Origin: UBA1367 sp040268355
Lineage (GTDB): Bacteria; Actinomycetota; Coriobacteriia; Coriobacteriales; Atopobiaceae
Assembly: GCA_040268355.1 (NCBI GenBank)
Contig: JAWRIT010000109.1
Span: 1-7,920 of the forward strand
Direction: 5' to 3'
DNA: 7,920 nt
In this document: one piece after another, positions 1 through 6,284 of the stretch
Position numbering within the stretch: position 1 is the first letter of the stretch
Layout of the letters: each line of letters starts with the position of its first letter
Program-made: the position numbers and the translations under genes
The notes under the pieces: model-generated
The model's database searches: none
What the model was told of the DNA's origin: nothing
The model's input: the letters and a program-made list of their open reading frames with translations, nothing else

Positions 1-11
1 GGGGCGGGCCC

Positions 12-42
12 TTGAACCTCGACACCACTTTCATGTCATACT
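12..42 (+). promoter_or_regulatory. Weak candidate promoter for the ABC exporter
   Basis: TTGAAC at 12-17 resembles a -35 box and CATACT at 37-42 resembles a -10 box, 61 bases before the chosen start. The 19-base spacing is longer than ideal and each box matches consensus at only about four positions. An in-frame TGA at 13-15 could equally be the end of an upstream gene, in which case the exporter might be co-transcribed with it. Only position and weak consensus support this call. Confidence 0.22.
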
Positions 43-102
43 TGCCTCCATCACCTCCGCACGCATGTGCGCCAAACGTCACCTTGGCAACGAAAGGCAA
101 CC

Positions 103-1908
103 ATGTCACAACGCACCACCGCGCCGCTCAAGCGATCCACCCTGCGCAGGACGATCCACTGGTTCTGGTGGGTCACCAAGAAGCGTCCCTTCGCCACCTT
201 CATGGCGGTGTTCACGAGCGTCGCCTACACGGCGTTGCTCACCTACGGCAACACCTACGTCATGGGACTCATCGTCGACCGCGTGCAGGCGGAGCCGGTC
301 GCGGCCGAGCAGGTCGTCGCGGTCTTCGCTCCGTACGTCATCGCGCTTTTGGTGGTGAACGCCATCGGCCAGGCCTGCTCCAAGCTGCAGGACTGGAGCG
401 TCATGCAGCTGGAGATGAACGGCAACTACCACCTGGCGCGCCTGTGCTTTGACACGCTCTCGAACCAGTCGATGACCTTCCACACCGGCCGCTTCGGCGG
501 CAGCCTGGTGAGCCAGACGAGCCGCTTCATGGGTGGCTACGTCGCCCTGGTGGACGTGGTGGTGTACTCGCTCATTCCCACCGTGGCGAGCATCGTGTGC
601 ACCATCGTGCTGCTCTGGCCGGCAAGCCCGCTGTTCGTCTGCATCCTCTTTGTGATGCTTGCGCTGTACGTGGCCCTGGCCTACACCATGTACCAGCGGA
701 TCCTTCCGCTCTCTGCCGCAACGAGCGCCGCGCAGAACAAGCTCTCGGGCACGCTCTCCGACGCCGTGACCAACATCCTCGCCGTGAAGACTTATGGGCG
801 CGAGGACTTCGAGCGCGGGCTCTTCGACGAGGCCGACCGGGAGGCCCTGGCCGCCGAACGCGTCTCGATGGGCGCCATGCTACGGCGCGGAGCTATGACC
901 AGCACCCTGATCACCCTCATCATGTTCGTGACCAGCATCTTTGTGGTGGGCGGCAACGCTTGGTACGGCATCTCCGCCGGCACGCTGGTCATGATGTTCA
1001 CCTACACCTATAACCTGACCATGCGCTTCAACTACATCAACTCCATGATGCAGCGCATCAACCGTGCCCTGGGCGACGCCGCCGAGATGACGCGCGTCCT
1101 GGACGAGCCGCGCCTGGTGGAGGACGAACCGGACGCCGCCGAACTCGTGGTGCGCGACGGCGCCATCGACTTCTCGGGGCTGTCGTTTCGCTACCTGGAC
1201 GCCGCAGAGGACGACTACATCTTCCGCGACCTCACGCTGAGGGTTCCGGCGGGCCAGCGCGTGGGTCTGGTCGGCCACTCCGGATCGGGCAAGACCACCC
1301 TCACCAAGCTGCTCTTGCGTCTCTCCGACGTGCAGGAGGGCCACGTGCTCGTGGACGGGCAGGACATCAGTCGCTGCACGCAGCAGAGCCTGCGCCGCCA
1401 GATTGCCTACGTGCCGCAGGAGGCGCTGCTGTTCCATCGCTCCATCCGCGAGAACATCGCCTATGGACGCCCCGATGCCACCGAGGACGAGGTCCGCGAG
1501 GCGGCGCGGCTTGCCAATGCGCTGGAGTTCATCGACCAGCTGCCAGGCGGCATGGACACCATGGTCGGCGAGCGCGGCGTCAAGCTCTCTGGCGGCCAGC
1601 GCCAACGAGTGGCCATCGCCCGCGCGATTCTGGCGGACGCGCCCATCCTCGTGCTCGACGAGGCGACCTCCGCGCTCGACAGCGAGAGCGAGGCGGCGGT
1701 GCAGGGGGCGCTCGAGAACCTCATGAGCGGACGCACCAGCATCGTGGTGGCGCACCGCCTCTCCACGGTGGCCGCGCTCGACCGGATCGTGGTGCTAGAG
1801 GGTGGTCGCATCGTGGAGGATGGGACCCATGCCGAGCTCAGCCGGGCAGGCGGCGTCTACGAGAGCCTCTGGGACCGCCAGAGTGGGGCGTTTCTCGAGA
1901 GCGAGTAG
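103..1908 (+). CDS. ABC exporter half-transporter (fused membrane and ATPase domains)
   Basis: This 601-residue protein is a type IV (ABCB/MsbA/MdlB-like) exporter half-transporter: an N-terminal six-helix membrane domain (about residues 15-315) fused to a C-terminal ATPase domain (about 345-600). The ATPase parts are all intact: A-loop Tyr364, Walker A GHSGSGKTT (391-399), Q-loop Gln439, signature LSGGQ (495-499), Walker B Asp519 with catalytic Glu520, and H-loop His551. It should therefore hydrolyse ATP and work as a dimer in the cytoplasmic membrane. The ATG at 103 is chosen because GAAAGG (92-97) lies 5 bases before it; an in-frame ATG at 67 would add 12 residues without a comparable ribosome-binding site. 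Such half-transporters often pair with a second ABC gene, but none is visible here and a partner could lie left of the window. The substrate cannot be deduced. It converges on the SDR gene. Confidence 0.95.
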   Translation: MSQRTTAPLKRSTLRRTIHWFWWVTKKRPFATFMAVFTSVAYTALLTYGNTYVMGLIVDRVQAEPVAAEQVVAVFAPYVIALLVVNAIGQACSKLQDWSVMQLEMNGNYHLARLCFDTLSNQSMTFHTGRFGGSLVSQTSRFMGGYVALVDVVVYSLIPTVASIVCTIVLLWPASPLFVCILFVMLALYVALAYTMYQRILPLSAATSAAQNKLSGTLSDAVTNILAVKTYGREDFERGLFDEADREALAAERVSMGAMLRRGAMTSTLITLIMFVTSIFVVGGNAWYGISAGTLVMMFTYTYNLTMRFNYINSMMQRINRALGDAAEMTRVLDEPRLVEDEPDAAELVVRDGAIDFSGLSFRYLDAAEDDYIFRDLTLRVPAGQRVGLVGHSGSGKTTLTKLLLRLSDVQEGHVLVDGQDISRCTQQSLRRQIAYVPQEALLFHRSIRENIAYGRPDATEDEVREAARLANALEFIDQLPGGMDTMVGERGVKLSGGQRQRVAIARAILADAPILVLDEATSALDSESEAAVQGALENLMSGRTSIVVAHRLSTVAALDRIVVLEGGRIVEDGTHAELSRAGGVYESLWDRQSGAFLESE

Positions 1909-1934
1909 CGGCGCACGGACGAGCAGCCACAGAT

Positions 1935-1948
1935 GAGGCCGGGGCCTC
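1935..1948. terminator. Short hairpin between convergent genes
   Basis: GAGGCC (1935-1940) and GGCCTC (1943-1948) are a perfect inverted repeat that would form a 5-bp stem with a 4-base loop. It is the only clear hairpin in the 51-base gap between the ABC gene stop (1906-1908) and the SDR stop (1960-1962), so it could serve both strands. No U-tract follows on either side, so intrinsic termination is unproven. Confidence 0.35.
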
Positions 1949-1959
1949 TCCCGACTCCC

Positions 1960-2607
1960 CTACCACACGAAGTTGGACTTCAGCATCTCACCGTTGTCCA
2001 TGAGGATGTCCTCACCGGTGATGGAGCGATTGAGCACAGTGAGGTAGTACGCCAGCTCGGCAACCTCCTCGGGCTCGGCCCACTTGCCCAGCAGCGTCTC
2101 GTCCAGGACCTGCCGGTAGAGCTCCTCGCTCTCAAGGATGTGCCGGTTGGCGGGCGTGATCACCCCACCGGGAGAGATGCTGTTGCAGGTGATGCCACGC
2201 GGGGCGAGCTGCAGGGCGAGGTTCTTCATGTAGCCCACGATGCCCGCCTTGCTCGCCACGTAGTAGGGGAACTCCGCCCCGTTGCGCGCAGAGGCCGAGG
2301 CGACAAAGAGCACTGAGCGCAGCTGCGGGGCCTCTGCGACCTGCTGGGTGAGACGCATGGTGCCCACCAGGTTGACGTCGATCGCGTCCGCCTCCTCGAG
2401 CGTGCCCGCGCAGTTCACCAGGATCTCCGGCTGCGGGAGCCCGGACAGATCCTCGTCGCGAATGTCGCGGGTCAGATGCGTGTAGCGGGGGTGGGCGATG
2501 CTGCCGGGAGCCACGTCGACGCCACACACCGCATGCCCCGCCGCCAGAAACCGCTCGGCCACCGCCGCACCGATACCGCTGCTCGACCCTGTCACCAGCA
2601 CCATCAT
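1960..2607 (-). CDS. Short-chain dehydrogenase/reductase (SDR), co-operonic with the VUT transporter
   Basis: This 215-residue protein is a classical Rossmann-fold SDR. Visible are the nucleotide-binding TGSSSGIG (residues 6-13), Asp31 at the end of the second strand (in this family an acidic residue here usually favours NAD(H) over NADP(H)), NCAG (65-68), a candidate catalytic Ser104 or Ser106, and the Tyr116-x3-Lys120 pair, followed by SPGG (145-148). It is shorter than the usual ~250 residues, mainly because the loop and helix regions are trimmed; no motif is missing. The start is the first of two adjacent ATGs (2605-2607). An upstream extension is open but overlaps the preceding transporter gene. 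Only 4 bases separate it from that gene's stop, and the ribosome-binding site is weak (GCAGG inside the upstream gene), which suggests translational coupling. The substrate is unknown; its place behind a preQ1-type leader and transporter is the only functional hint. Confidence 0.92.
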   Translation of the reverse strand: MMVLVTGSSSGIGAAVAERFLAAGHAVCGVDVAPGSIAHPRYTHLTRDIRDEDLSGLPQPEILVNCAGTLEEADAIDVNLVGTMRLTQQVAEAPQLRSVLFVASASARNGAEFPYYVASKAGIVGYMKNLALQLAPRGITCNSISPGGVITPANRHILESEELYRQVLDETLLGKWAEPEEVAELAYYLTVLNRSITGEDILMDNGEMLKSNFVW

Positions 2608-2611
2608 GGCG

Positions 2612-3331
2612 CTATGCCTGCGCCGACGCGAGCGGGTCGGTGCGCTTGTCCAAGATCCGGCGGGAGATGCGGTAGCCGACCGGCGAGAAGAATACCTCGA
2701 ACACCAGCTCGAGCACTCCGCCGGCAAGGGCGCAGGTCACGCACTGCAGCATGGTCCAGCCAAAGAACACGCGACTGACGAGCAGCGCAAAGATGATGTT
2801 GTCCACGAACTGGGCCGTGAAGGTGGAGACGTAGCTGCGCACGGCGAAGGTGCCGAAGCCCTCCCGCTTGCCCAGGCGCTCGCCGATGGCCCAGTTGAGC
2901 GTGTTGTTGAGCACGGCGGAGACGGCATAGGCGATGGAGCTGCCCAGGATGATGAACCAGGTACCGCCAAACGTGCCGTCGAGCGCGGCGTTGATGACGC
3001 CCTCGCTCCCCTCGACGAAGCTCTCGCCCCACACCCCCGGGATACGGCTCGCGACGAAGAAGATCGCCACCATCACCAGGTTCAAGGCGAGCGCCACGAG
3101 CGACATGGCCGTCGCCGCGCGAGGCCCGTAGCAGTGCGTGGCCACGTCCATCGAGAGAAAGGCGAGCCACGAGAAGAGAATGCCGCAGTCGAGGGCAAGC
3201 CAGGAAAGGCCGGTGTCGATGCTCTTGTTGGCCAGCAGGTTCATGCCGACCGTCGAGAGGACCGAAAGCGTCAAGATGAGGGGGTTGATGGAGGTGACGA
3301 GCGCACCAAGCTCCGAAAAGGCCTTTTTCAT
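2612..3331 (-). CDS. VUT/YhhQ-family transporter, probable queuosine precursor importer
   Basis: This is a 239-residue integral membrane protein with about six hydrophobic helices (roughly residues 14-34, 42-62, 74-95, 122-146, 174-192 and 194-215) and a basic C-terminal tail. It has VUT (DUF165/YhhQ) family landmarks: Asp62 followed by Tyr-Gly-Pro-Arg (68-71), a polar and basic stretch around Arg165-Ser170, and the Gln-Phe-Val-Asp (174-177) segment in helix 5. E. coli YhhQ imports preQ0/preQ1, and this family serves queuosine synthesis or salvage. A preQ1-I-like leader directly upstream (3342-3378) supports the same substrate class here. The ATG at 3329-3331 is preceded by AAGGAG with a 10-base gap, and that Shine-Dalgarno is part of the leader structure. 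It is first in an operon with the SDR gene. Whether preQ0, preQ1 or queuine is carried cannot be read from the sequence. Confidence 0.92.
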   Translation of the reverse strand: MKKAFSELGALVTSINPLILTLSVLSTVGMNLLANKSIDTGLSWLALDCGILFSWLAFLSMDVATHCYGPRAATAMSLVALALNLVMVAIFFVASRIPGVWGESFVEGSEGVINAALDGTFGGTWFIILGSSIAYAVSAVLNNTLNWAIGERLGKREGFGTFAVRSYVSTFTAQFVDNIIFALLVSRVFFGWTMLQCVTCALAGGVLELVFEVFFSPVGYRISRRILDKRTDPLASAQA

Positions 3332-3341
3332 GGGACAACAG

Positions 3342-3378
3342 CTCCTTGTTTTTTAGAGGTGGTTAGCAAGCAACACCT
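3342..3378 (-). promoter_or_regulatory. preQ1-I riboswitch overlapping the transporter's Shine-Dalgarno
   Basis: Read on the minus strand, AGGUG (3378-3374) pairs with CACCU (3361-3357) to make a 5-bp P1 helix. The 12-base loop UUGCUUGCUAAC ends in C (3362), the position that recognises preQ1 in known class I riboswitches. An A-rich tail (CUAAAAAA, 3356-3349) follows. CAAG (3348-3345) can pair with CUUG in the loop (3370-3367) to form the P2 pseudoknot. This uses part of the AAGGAG Shine-Dalgarno (3347-3342), so ligand binding should block translation initiation. Loop length, terminal C, A-tract and tail closely follow what I remember of the Bacillus queC and Thermoanaerobacter preQ1-I elements. 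The downstream gene is a VUT/YhhQ transporter, a standard target of this class. Nothing was run, so the match is by eye. Confidence 0.85.
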
Positions 3379-3412
3379 GACGAGTCATTCGCATGCAAAC
3401 GCACGAGGGTGC

Positions 3413-3421
3413 ACTCTAGCA
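3413..3421 (-). promoter_or_regulatory. Candidate extended -10 promoter for the riboswitch-transporter-SDR operon
   Basis: On the minus strand TGC-TAGAGT (3421-3413) resembles an extended -10 element (TGnTATAAT), with four of six core matches plus the TG. Transcription would start near 3405, about 27 bases before the riboswitch begins, which is a sensible leader layout. No good -35 box lies 17 bases upstream (GGCAAG). The box sits in the loop of an inverted repeat, AGGGTG (3406-3411) and CACCCT (3422-3427), which could be an operator. Confidence 0.33.
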
Positions 3422-3459
3422 CACCCTTCGCGACCCTTGCCCCAGCAGGCAGGCGTCCG

Positions 3460-3499
3460 CACGCGCTTCCCACACGCGGTCCGGCACGGGAAGCGCGTG
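3460..3499 (-). terminator. nagA: 12-bp GC-rich hairpin downstream of nagA
   Basis: CACGCGCTTCCC (3460-3471) and GGGAAGCGCGTG (3488-3499) form a perfect 12-bp stem with a 16-base loop, starting 8 bases after the nagA stop on the minus strand. The position and strength fit transcription termination or 3'-end protection for nagA, and it also separates nagA from the riboswitch operon. No U-tract follows, so it is not a classical intrinsic terminator; a protein-binding site is the alternative. Confidence 0.55.
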
Positions 3500-3507
3500 G
3501 AGCGTCC

Positions 3508-4635
3508 TCATGAGATGCGCTCGCCGCGCAGGAAGATGTCACGGATGCACAGGTCATCGTCCACGAGCACGAGGTTCGCCACCTTGCCCGGCTCGATCGA
3601 CCCGTGGCTTTCGTCCACGCCAATGGCGCGGGCGGGTGCGAGCGTGCAGGCCACAAGCGCGCTTTCCAGCGGCACCTGCGCCTCGAGCACGGCATAGCGC
3701 AGGCAGTCGAAGAGGTTGGTGGCCGATCCCGCAATGGTGCCGTCGGCCAGCGTGGCACGCCGGTCACGCACGCGCACCTCCTGGCCACCCAGCTCATAGG
3801 TGCCATCGTCGAGGCCCGCCGCCTCCATCGAGTCGGAGATCATGACCACGCGGCCCGCGAACAGCTCGAACGTGAGTCGGATGGCCGCAGGGTGGATGTG
3901 CACGCCATCGCAGATGAGCTCCACGGTCACGTCGTCACGCTCGGACGCGGCCCCAATGACGCCAGGGTCGCGGTGCTGCAGCGGCGTCATGGCGTTCCAC
4001 AGGTGCGTGCAGTGACGCGCGCCGCGCGCAAAGGCGGTGGCGGCCTGGTCGTAGGTGGCGCAGGTGTGCCCCACGCTCACGCAGACCTCACGGGACAGCT
4101 CGTCGACGAAGGTCAGGGCACCCTCGACCTCCGGCGCTAGGGTCACGAGCTTGAACAGCCCACCCGAGCGCTCCTGCAGGCGGCGGAACAGGGAGACGTC
4201 CGGCGCCTGCACGTAGGCGGGGTTCTGTGCGCCGACCTTCTGCGGGCTGATGAACGGGCCCTCCATGTTGAGGCCCACCACGTCCGCGCATCCCGCGTGC
4301 GGTCCCAAGGCGACCCATGCGGCTGCGACGTCTGCGGTGGCGGCGATGCGCTCCTCCGGGAACGTCATCGTCGTTGGGCAGAGGGCGAGCACGCCCTGGC
4401 TCGCCTCGTATGCGGTCTGGGTGCGCAGGGCCTGCTCGCTCGCGTTGCAGAAGTCCTGCCCCATGGCACCATGGCTGTGGACGTCCACCAAACCCGGAAT
4501 GGCCATCAGCCCGCTCGCGTCGACCACCGAGGAGGCGTCATCGTCCGCGGACACGAAGCGGCCGTCGCACAGAAAGAGGTCGCGGCGCTCGAAGCGACCG
4601 TTCGCGCCAAAGACGCGGGCACCCGTGACTCTCAT
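3508..4635 (-). CDS. nagA: N-acetylglucosamine-6-phosphate deacetylase
   Basis: This 375-residue cytoplasmic amidohydrolase removes acetate from N-acetylglucosamine-6-phosphate to give glucosamine-6-phosphate, in amino-sugar catabolism and cell-wall recycling. Length and motifs match NagA: the barrel HSH motif (His53, His55), metal ligand Glu125 in NMEGPF, His190 in VGHT, His211 in THLWNAM, His246 in DGVHIHP, and catalytic Asp268 in ISDS followed by AAG. A C-terminal strand segment (EPGKVANLVLVD) completes the composite domain. I start at the ATG 4633-4635, which has AGGTGAG 4 bases upstream. A GTG at 4642-4644 would add three residues, but the nearest purine-rich site (GAGAGG) is then only 2 bases away. 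No nagB, nagE or GntR-type regulator is next to it. Ferritin lies upstream across two hairpins, so nagA is probably transcribed separately or attenuated. Confidence 0.96.
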   Translation of the reverse strand: MRVTGARVFGANGRFERRDLFLCDGRFVSADDDASSVVDASGLMAIPGLVDVHSHGAMGQDFCNASEQALRTQTAYEASQGVLALCPTTMTFPEERIAATADVAAAWVALGPHAGCADVVGLNMEGPFISPQKVGAQNPAYVQAPDVSLFRRLQERSGGLFKLVTLAPEVEGALTFVDELSREVCVSVGHTCATYDQAATAFARGARHCTHLWNAMTPLQHRDPGVIGAASERDDVTVELICDGVHIHPAAIRLTFELFAGRVVMISDSMEAAGLDDGTYELGGQEVRVRDRRATLADGTIAGSATNLFDCLRYAVLEAQVPLESALVACTLAPARAIGVDESHGSIEPGKVANLVLVDDDLCIRDIFLRGERIS

Positions 4636-4664
4636 CGCTCTCACCTACCTCTCAGGGCAGCTCG

Positions 4665-4702
4665 ACGGGGCAGCCGCGTCCGTGGCAGACGTGCTGCCCC
4701 GT
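4665..4702. repeat. 10-bp inverted repeat upstream of nagA
   Basis: ACGGGGCAGC (4665-4674) and GCTGCCCCGT (4693-4702) are perfectly complementary. Inside the 18-base loop, CGTC (4677-4680) can pair with GACG (4688-4691), giving a longer, slightly bulged stem. On the minus strand it lies about 30 bases before the nagA start and just after the ferritin hairpin. It could be a second terminator, an attenuator of read-through into nagA, or an operator; the sequence alone does not decide. Confidence 0.5.
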
Positions 4703-4706
4703 GCAG

Positions 4707-4739
4707 GCGGCCCCGGACCGATGCGTGGGCCGGGGCCGC
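4707..4739 (-). terminator. 10-bp GC-rich hairpin downstream of ferritin
   Basis: GCGGCCCCGG (4707-4716) and CCGGGGCCGC (4730-4739) form a perfect 10-bp, all-GC stem. After an A/G mismatch, two further C-G pairs may form toward the loop. It starts 5 bases after the ferritin stop (4745-4747) on the minus strand, the expected place for a terminator. There is no U-tract, as with the other hairpins of this window. Confidence 0.55.
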
Positions 4740-4744
4740 AGGGC

Positions 4745-5263
4745 TTACATGGGCATGCTGGTTGTTGGCGTGTGGGTCCGCGCAAGGTACTCGCGGTCGA
4801 GCGCGTGAAGGCCCTTTGGATCGGCGCCAAAGAGCTCCATGTTGCTCACCATCTCCGTGGCGTTGGCCTCCTCCTCGTTCTGCTCCTTCACGAACCAATC
4901 GAGCATCTGCATGGTGCGGAAGTCGCGGATCTCGAAGGCGGCCGCATAGCAGTCGTTGATGAGCGACGTCACGTACTGCTCGTGCTCGAGGGCCGCCTTG
5001 AGCGGGCCCATGTCGTCGTCGAAGGTCAGGTTTGGCTCGTCGATGGCGAGCATCTTGACGGGGTAGTCGTTGTCGAGCAGGTAGCGACGCAGGATCTTGG
5101 CGTGGTCCACCTCTTCCGCCGCTTGGATCATGTACCAGTTGGCAAATCCCTTGAGCCCGCGCCCCTCGTAGTAGTCGGCGAAGGTCATGTAGAGATAGGC
5201 CGAGTAGAGCTCCTTGTTGATCTGGGTGTTCAGGATGTCTCCGACCTGCGGTGCGAGAGCCAT
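4745..5263 (-). CDS. ftnA: Ferritin (non-haem bacterial iron-storage protein)
   Basis: This 172-residue four-helix-bundle ferritin assembles in the cytoplasm as a 24-subunit cage, oxidises Fe(II) and stores it as mineral. The ferroxidase-centre residues sit one position later than in E. coli FtnA: Glu18, Glu51, His54, Glu95, Gln128 and Glu131, with the conserved Tyr25. Retaining Gln128 and Glu131 marks it as FtnA-type, and no haem-binding bacterioferritin features are seen. Length is close to the usual ~165 residues, with a short Thr/Met-rich C-terminal extension. The ATG at 5261-5263 is preceded by AAAGGA with a 6-base gap. TATCAT on the minus strand (5326-5321) is a weak -10 candidate with no good -35; no clear Fur-box-like palindrome was seen by eye. 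It stands alone, between tdk and nagA, with hairpins on both sides. Confidence 0.96.
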   Translation of the reverse strand: MALAPQVGDILNTQINKELYSAYLYMTFADYYEGRGLKGFANWYMIQAAEEVDHAKILRRYLLDNDYPVKMLAIDEPNLTFDDDMGPLKAALEHEQYVTSLINDCYAAAFEIRDFRTMQMLDWFVKEQNEEEANATEMVSNMELFGADPKGLHALDREYLARTHTPTTSMPM

Positions 5264-5288
5264 GGCACGTCCTTTCCTTGAAGATGAA

Positions 5289-5302
5289 GCGGCATGTGCC
5301 GC
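5289..5302. repeat. Short hairpin in the ferritin leader
   Basis: GCGGCA (5289-5294) and TGCCGC (5297-5302) are a perfect inverted repeat (5-bp stem, 4-base loop). On the minus strand it lies just upstream of the ferritin ribosome-binding site and is followed by a short TTCATCTT run. It could be part of the ferritin 5' leader or a weak terminator for read-through from tdk. Confidence 0.35.
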
Positions 5303-5350
5303 CTTACGAAGCGCATACGGATGATACTACCTGTCTTGTCTGCGGGCGTC

Positions 5351-5370
5351 ACCAGGCGCCACGCCTTGGT
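5351..5370 (-). terminator. tdk: 8-bp bulged hairpin just after tdk
   Basis: ACCA-GGCG (5351-5358) pairs with CGCC-TGGT (5362-5365 and 5367-5370), with a single bulged base at 5366 and a 3-base loop. It starts 3 bases after the tdk stop on the minus strand. Position suggests a transcript end; no U-tract follows. Confidence 0.42.
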
Positions 5371-5373
5371 GGG

Positions 5374-5952
5374 TCAGCGGGCATGCGGGGGCTTGATCTC
5401 GCCCGACTTGTGGTGCCGACGGCAGACGCTCACATAGGAGTCGTTGCCGCCTATCTGCACCTGGCTTCCCTCCGTGACCATCTTCCCGTTCGCGTCGAAG
5501 CGGGCGACGCAGGTGGCGGCCCGTCCGCACCAACAGACGGTCTTGATCTCCTCGATCACGTCGGCCCACGCCATGAGCCAGAGCGAGCCCTCGAAGAGCT
5601 TGCGCTGGAAGTCCGTGCGAAGCCCATAGCAGATGACCGGGACCTCCAGCTCGTCCACGATGTCAGTCAGACGGGCGACCTGATCCTTGGTGCAGAACTG
5701 CGCCTCGTCCACAATGACGCAATCATAGGAGCGCAGCTCGGCGTCGGTCATCTCCATGAGGTGGTCGACCGAGACGCATGGCTGCGAGAGCCCGATGCGC
5801 GAGGCCATGATGCCGGCGCCGTCACGATCGTCAAGCGAGGGCTTAACGAGCAGCGCCTGCTGGTTCTTCTCCTGGTAGTTATAGGCGACCATCAGCGCGT
5901 TTGCCGTCTTCGAGCTGCCCATCGATCCGTAACGGAAGTACAGCTTTGCCAT
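5374..5952 (-). CDS. tdk: Thymidine kinase (type II, TK1-like)
   Basis: This 192-residue cytosolic enzyme phosphorylates thymidine to dTMP with ATP in the pyrimidine salvage pathway. The order of motifs is that of type II thymidine kinases: P-loop GSMGSSKT (residues 9-16), Walker B/catalytic DEAQF (82-86) with Glu83 as the expected base, the CYGLRTDF segment (108-115), the E. coli-like zinc site CWCG (Cys140, Cys142) with CRRH (Cys177, His180), and the IGGN (167-170) thymidine-binding lasso. The P-loop has Ser14 where Walker A normally has Gly before Lys. I choose the ATG at 5950-5952, with AGGTGGGGG upstream. The frame remains open further upstream to 6099, but that stretch has no family homology visible and no good ribosome-binding site. 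Ferritin follows after 110 bases, with a hairpin between. Confidence 0.96.
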   Translation of the reverse strand: MAKLYFRYGSMGSSKTANALMVAYNYQEKNQQALLVKPSLDDRDGAGIMASRIGLSQPCVSVDHLMEMTDAELRSYDCVIVDEAQFCTKDQVARLTDIVDELEVPVICYGLRTDFQRKLFEGSLWLMAWADVIEEIKTVCWCGRAATCVARFDANGKMVTEGSQVQIGGNDSYVSVCRRHHKSGEIKPPHAR

Positions 5953-6284
5953 CGGTATCCCCCACCTGTCACCCTGCGACGCCAGGTCGCCCCATCGGTC
6001 CCTCACGATGGTAGCGCATGGCGCGGGCTTGCCGCCGGGTCCGGCGCATGCGGCACGAGCGACTGCCTGCCTCAGACGACCTCCGAGACGAAAAGACAAC
6101 TTCCCATGAACGCGCTTGTAGCGCGACAGGGCCTATGCGACCGTGGAGATCGACGCGCTCAGAGCGCCTGAGCGCCCCTGGCACTCGTGTGATGGGCAGA
6201 TACACCATCTGCACGCCCAGAGGGGCACAGATCGGCTCTCATGAGTTCTTGCAGGTAGAAGGCGCGTATTCCATAAGGTGAGAG

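Noticed and set aside
880..1755. 291-codon minus-strand frame opposite the ABC exporter
   Set aside because: It overlaps the conserved ATPase domain, has no recognisable motif and shows Arg/His/Val/Gly-rich shadow composition.
2498..3697. 399-codon plus-strand open frame opposite the transporter and SDR genes
   Set aside because: It is antisense to two genes with clear family motifs and its translation is low-complexity His/Arg/Glu-rich text typical of GC-rich shadow frames.
4250..6171. Two long plus-strand frames (4250-5281 and 5251-6171)
   Set aside because: Both run antisense to nagA, ferritin and tdk, whose catalytic residues are intact; no independent support.
6279..6281. TGA read as selenocysteine joining the 6018 and 6285 frames
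   Set aside because: No recognisable selenoprotein motif surrounds it, and the nearby hairpin does not have clear SECIS features; a decayed frame is simpler.
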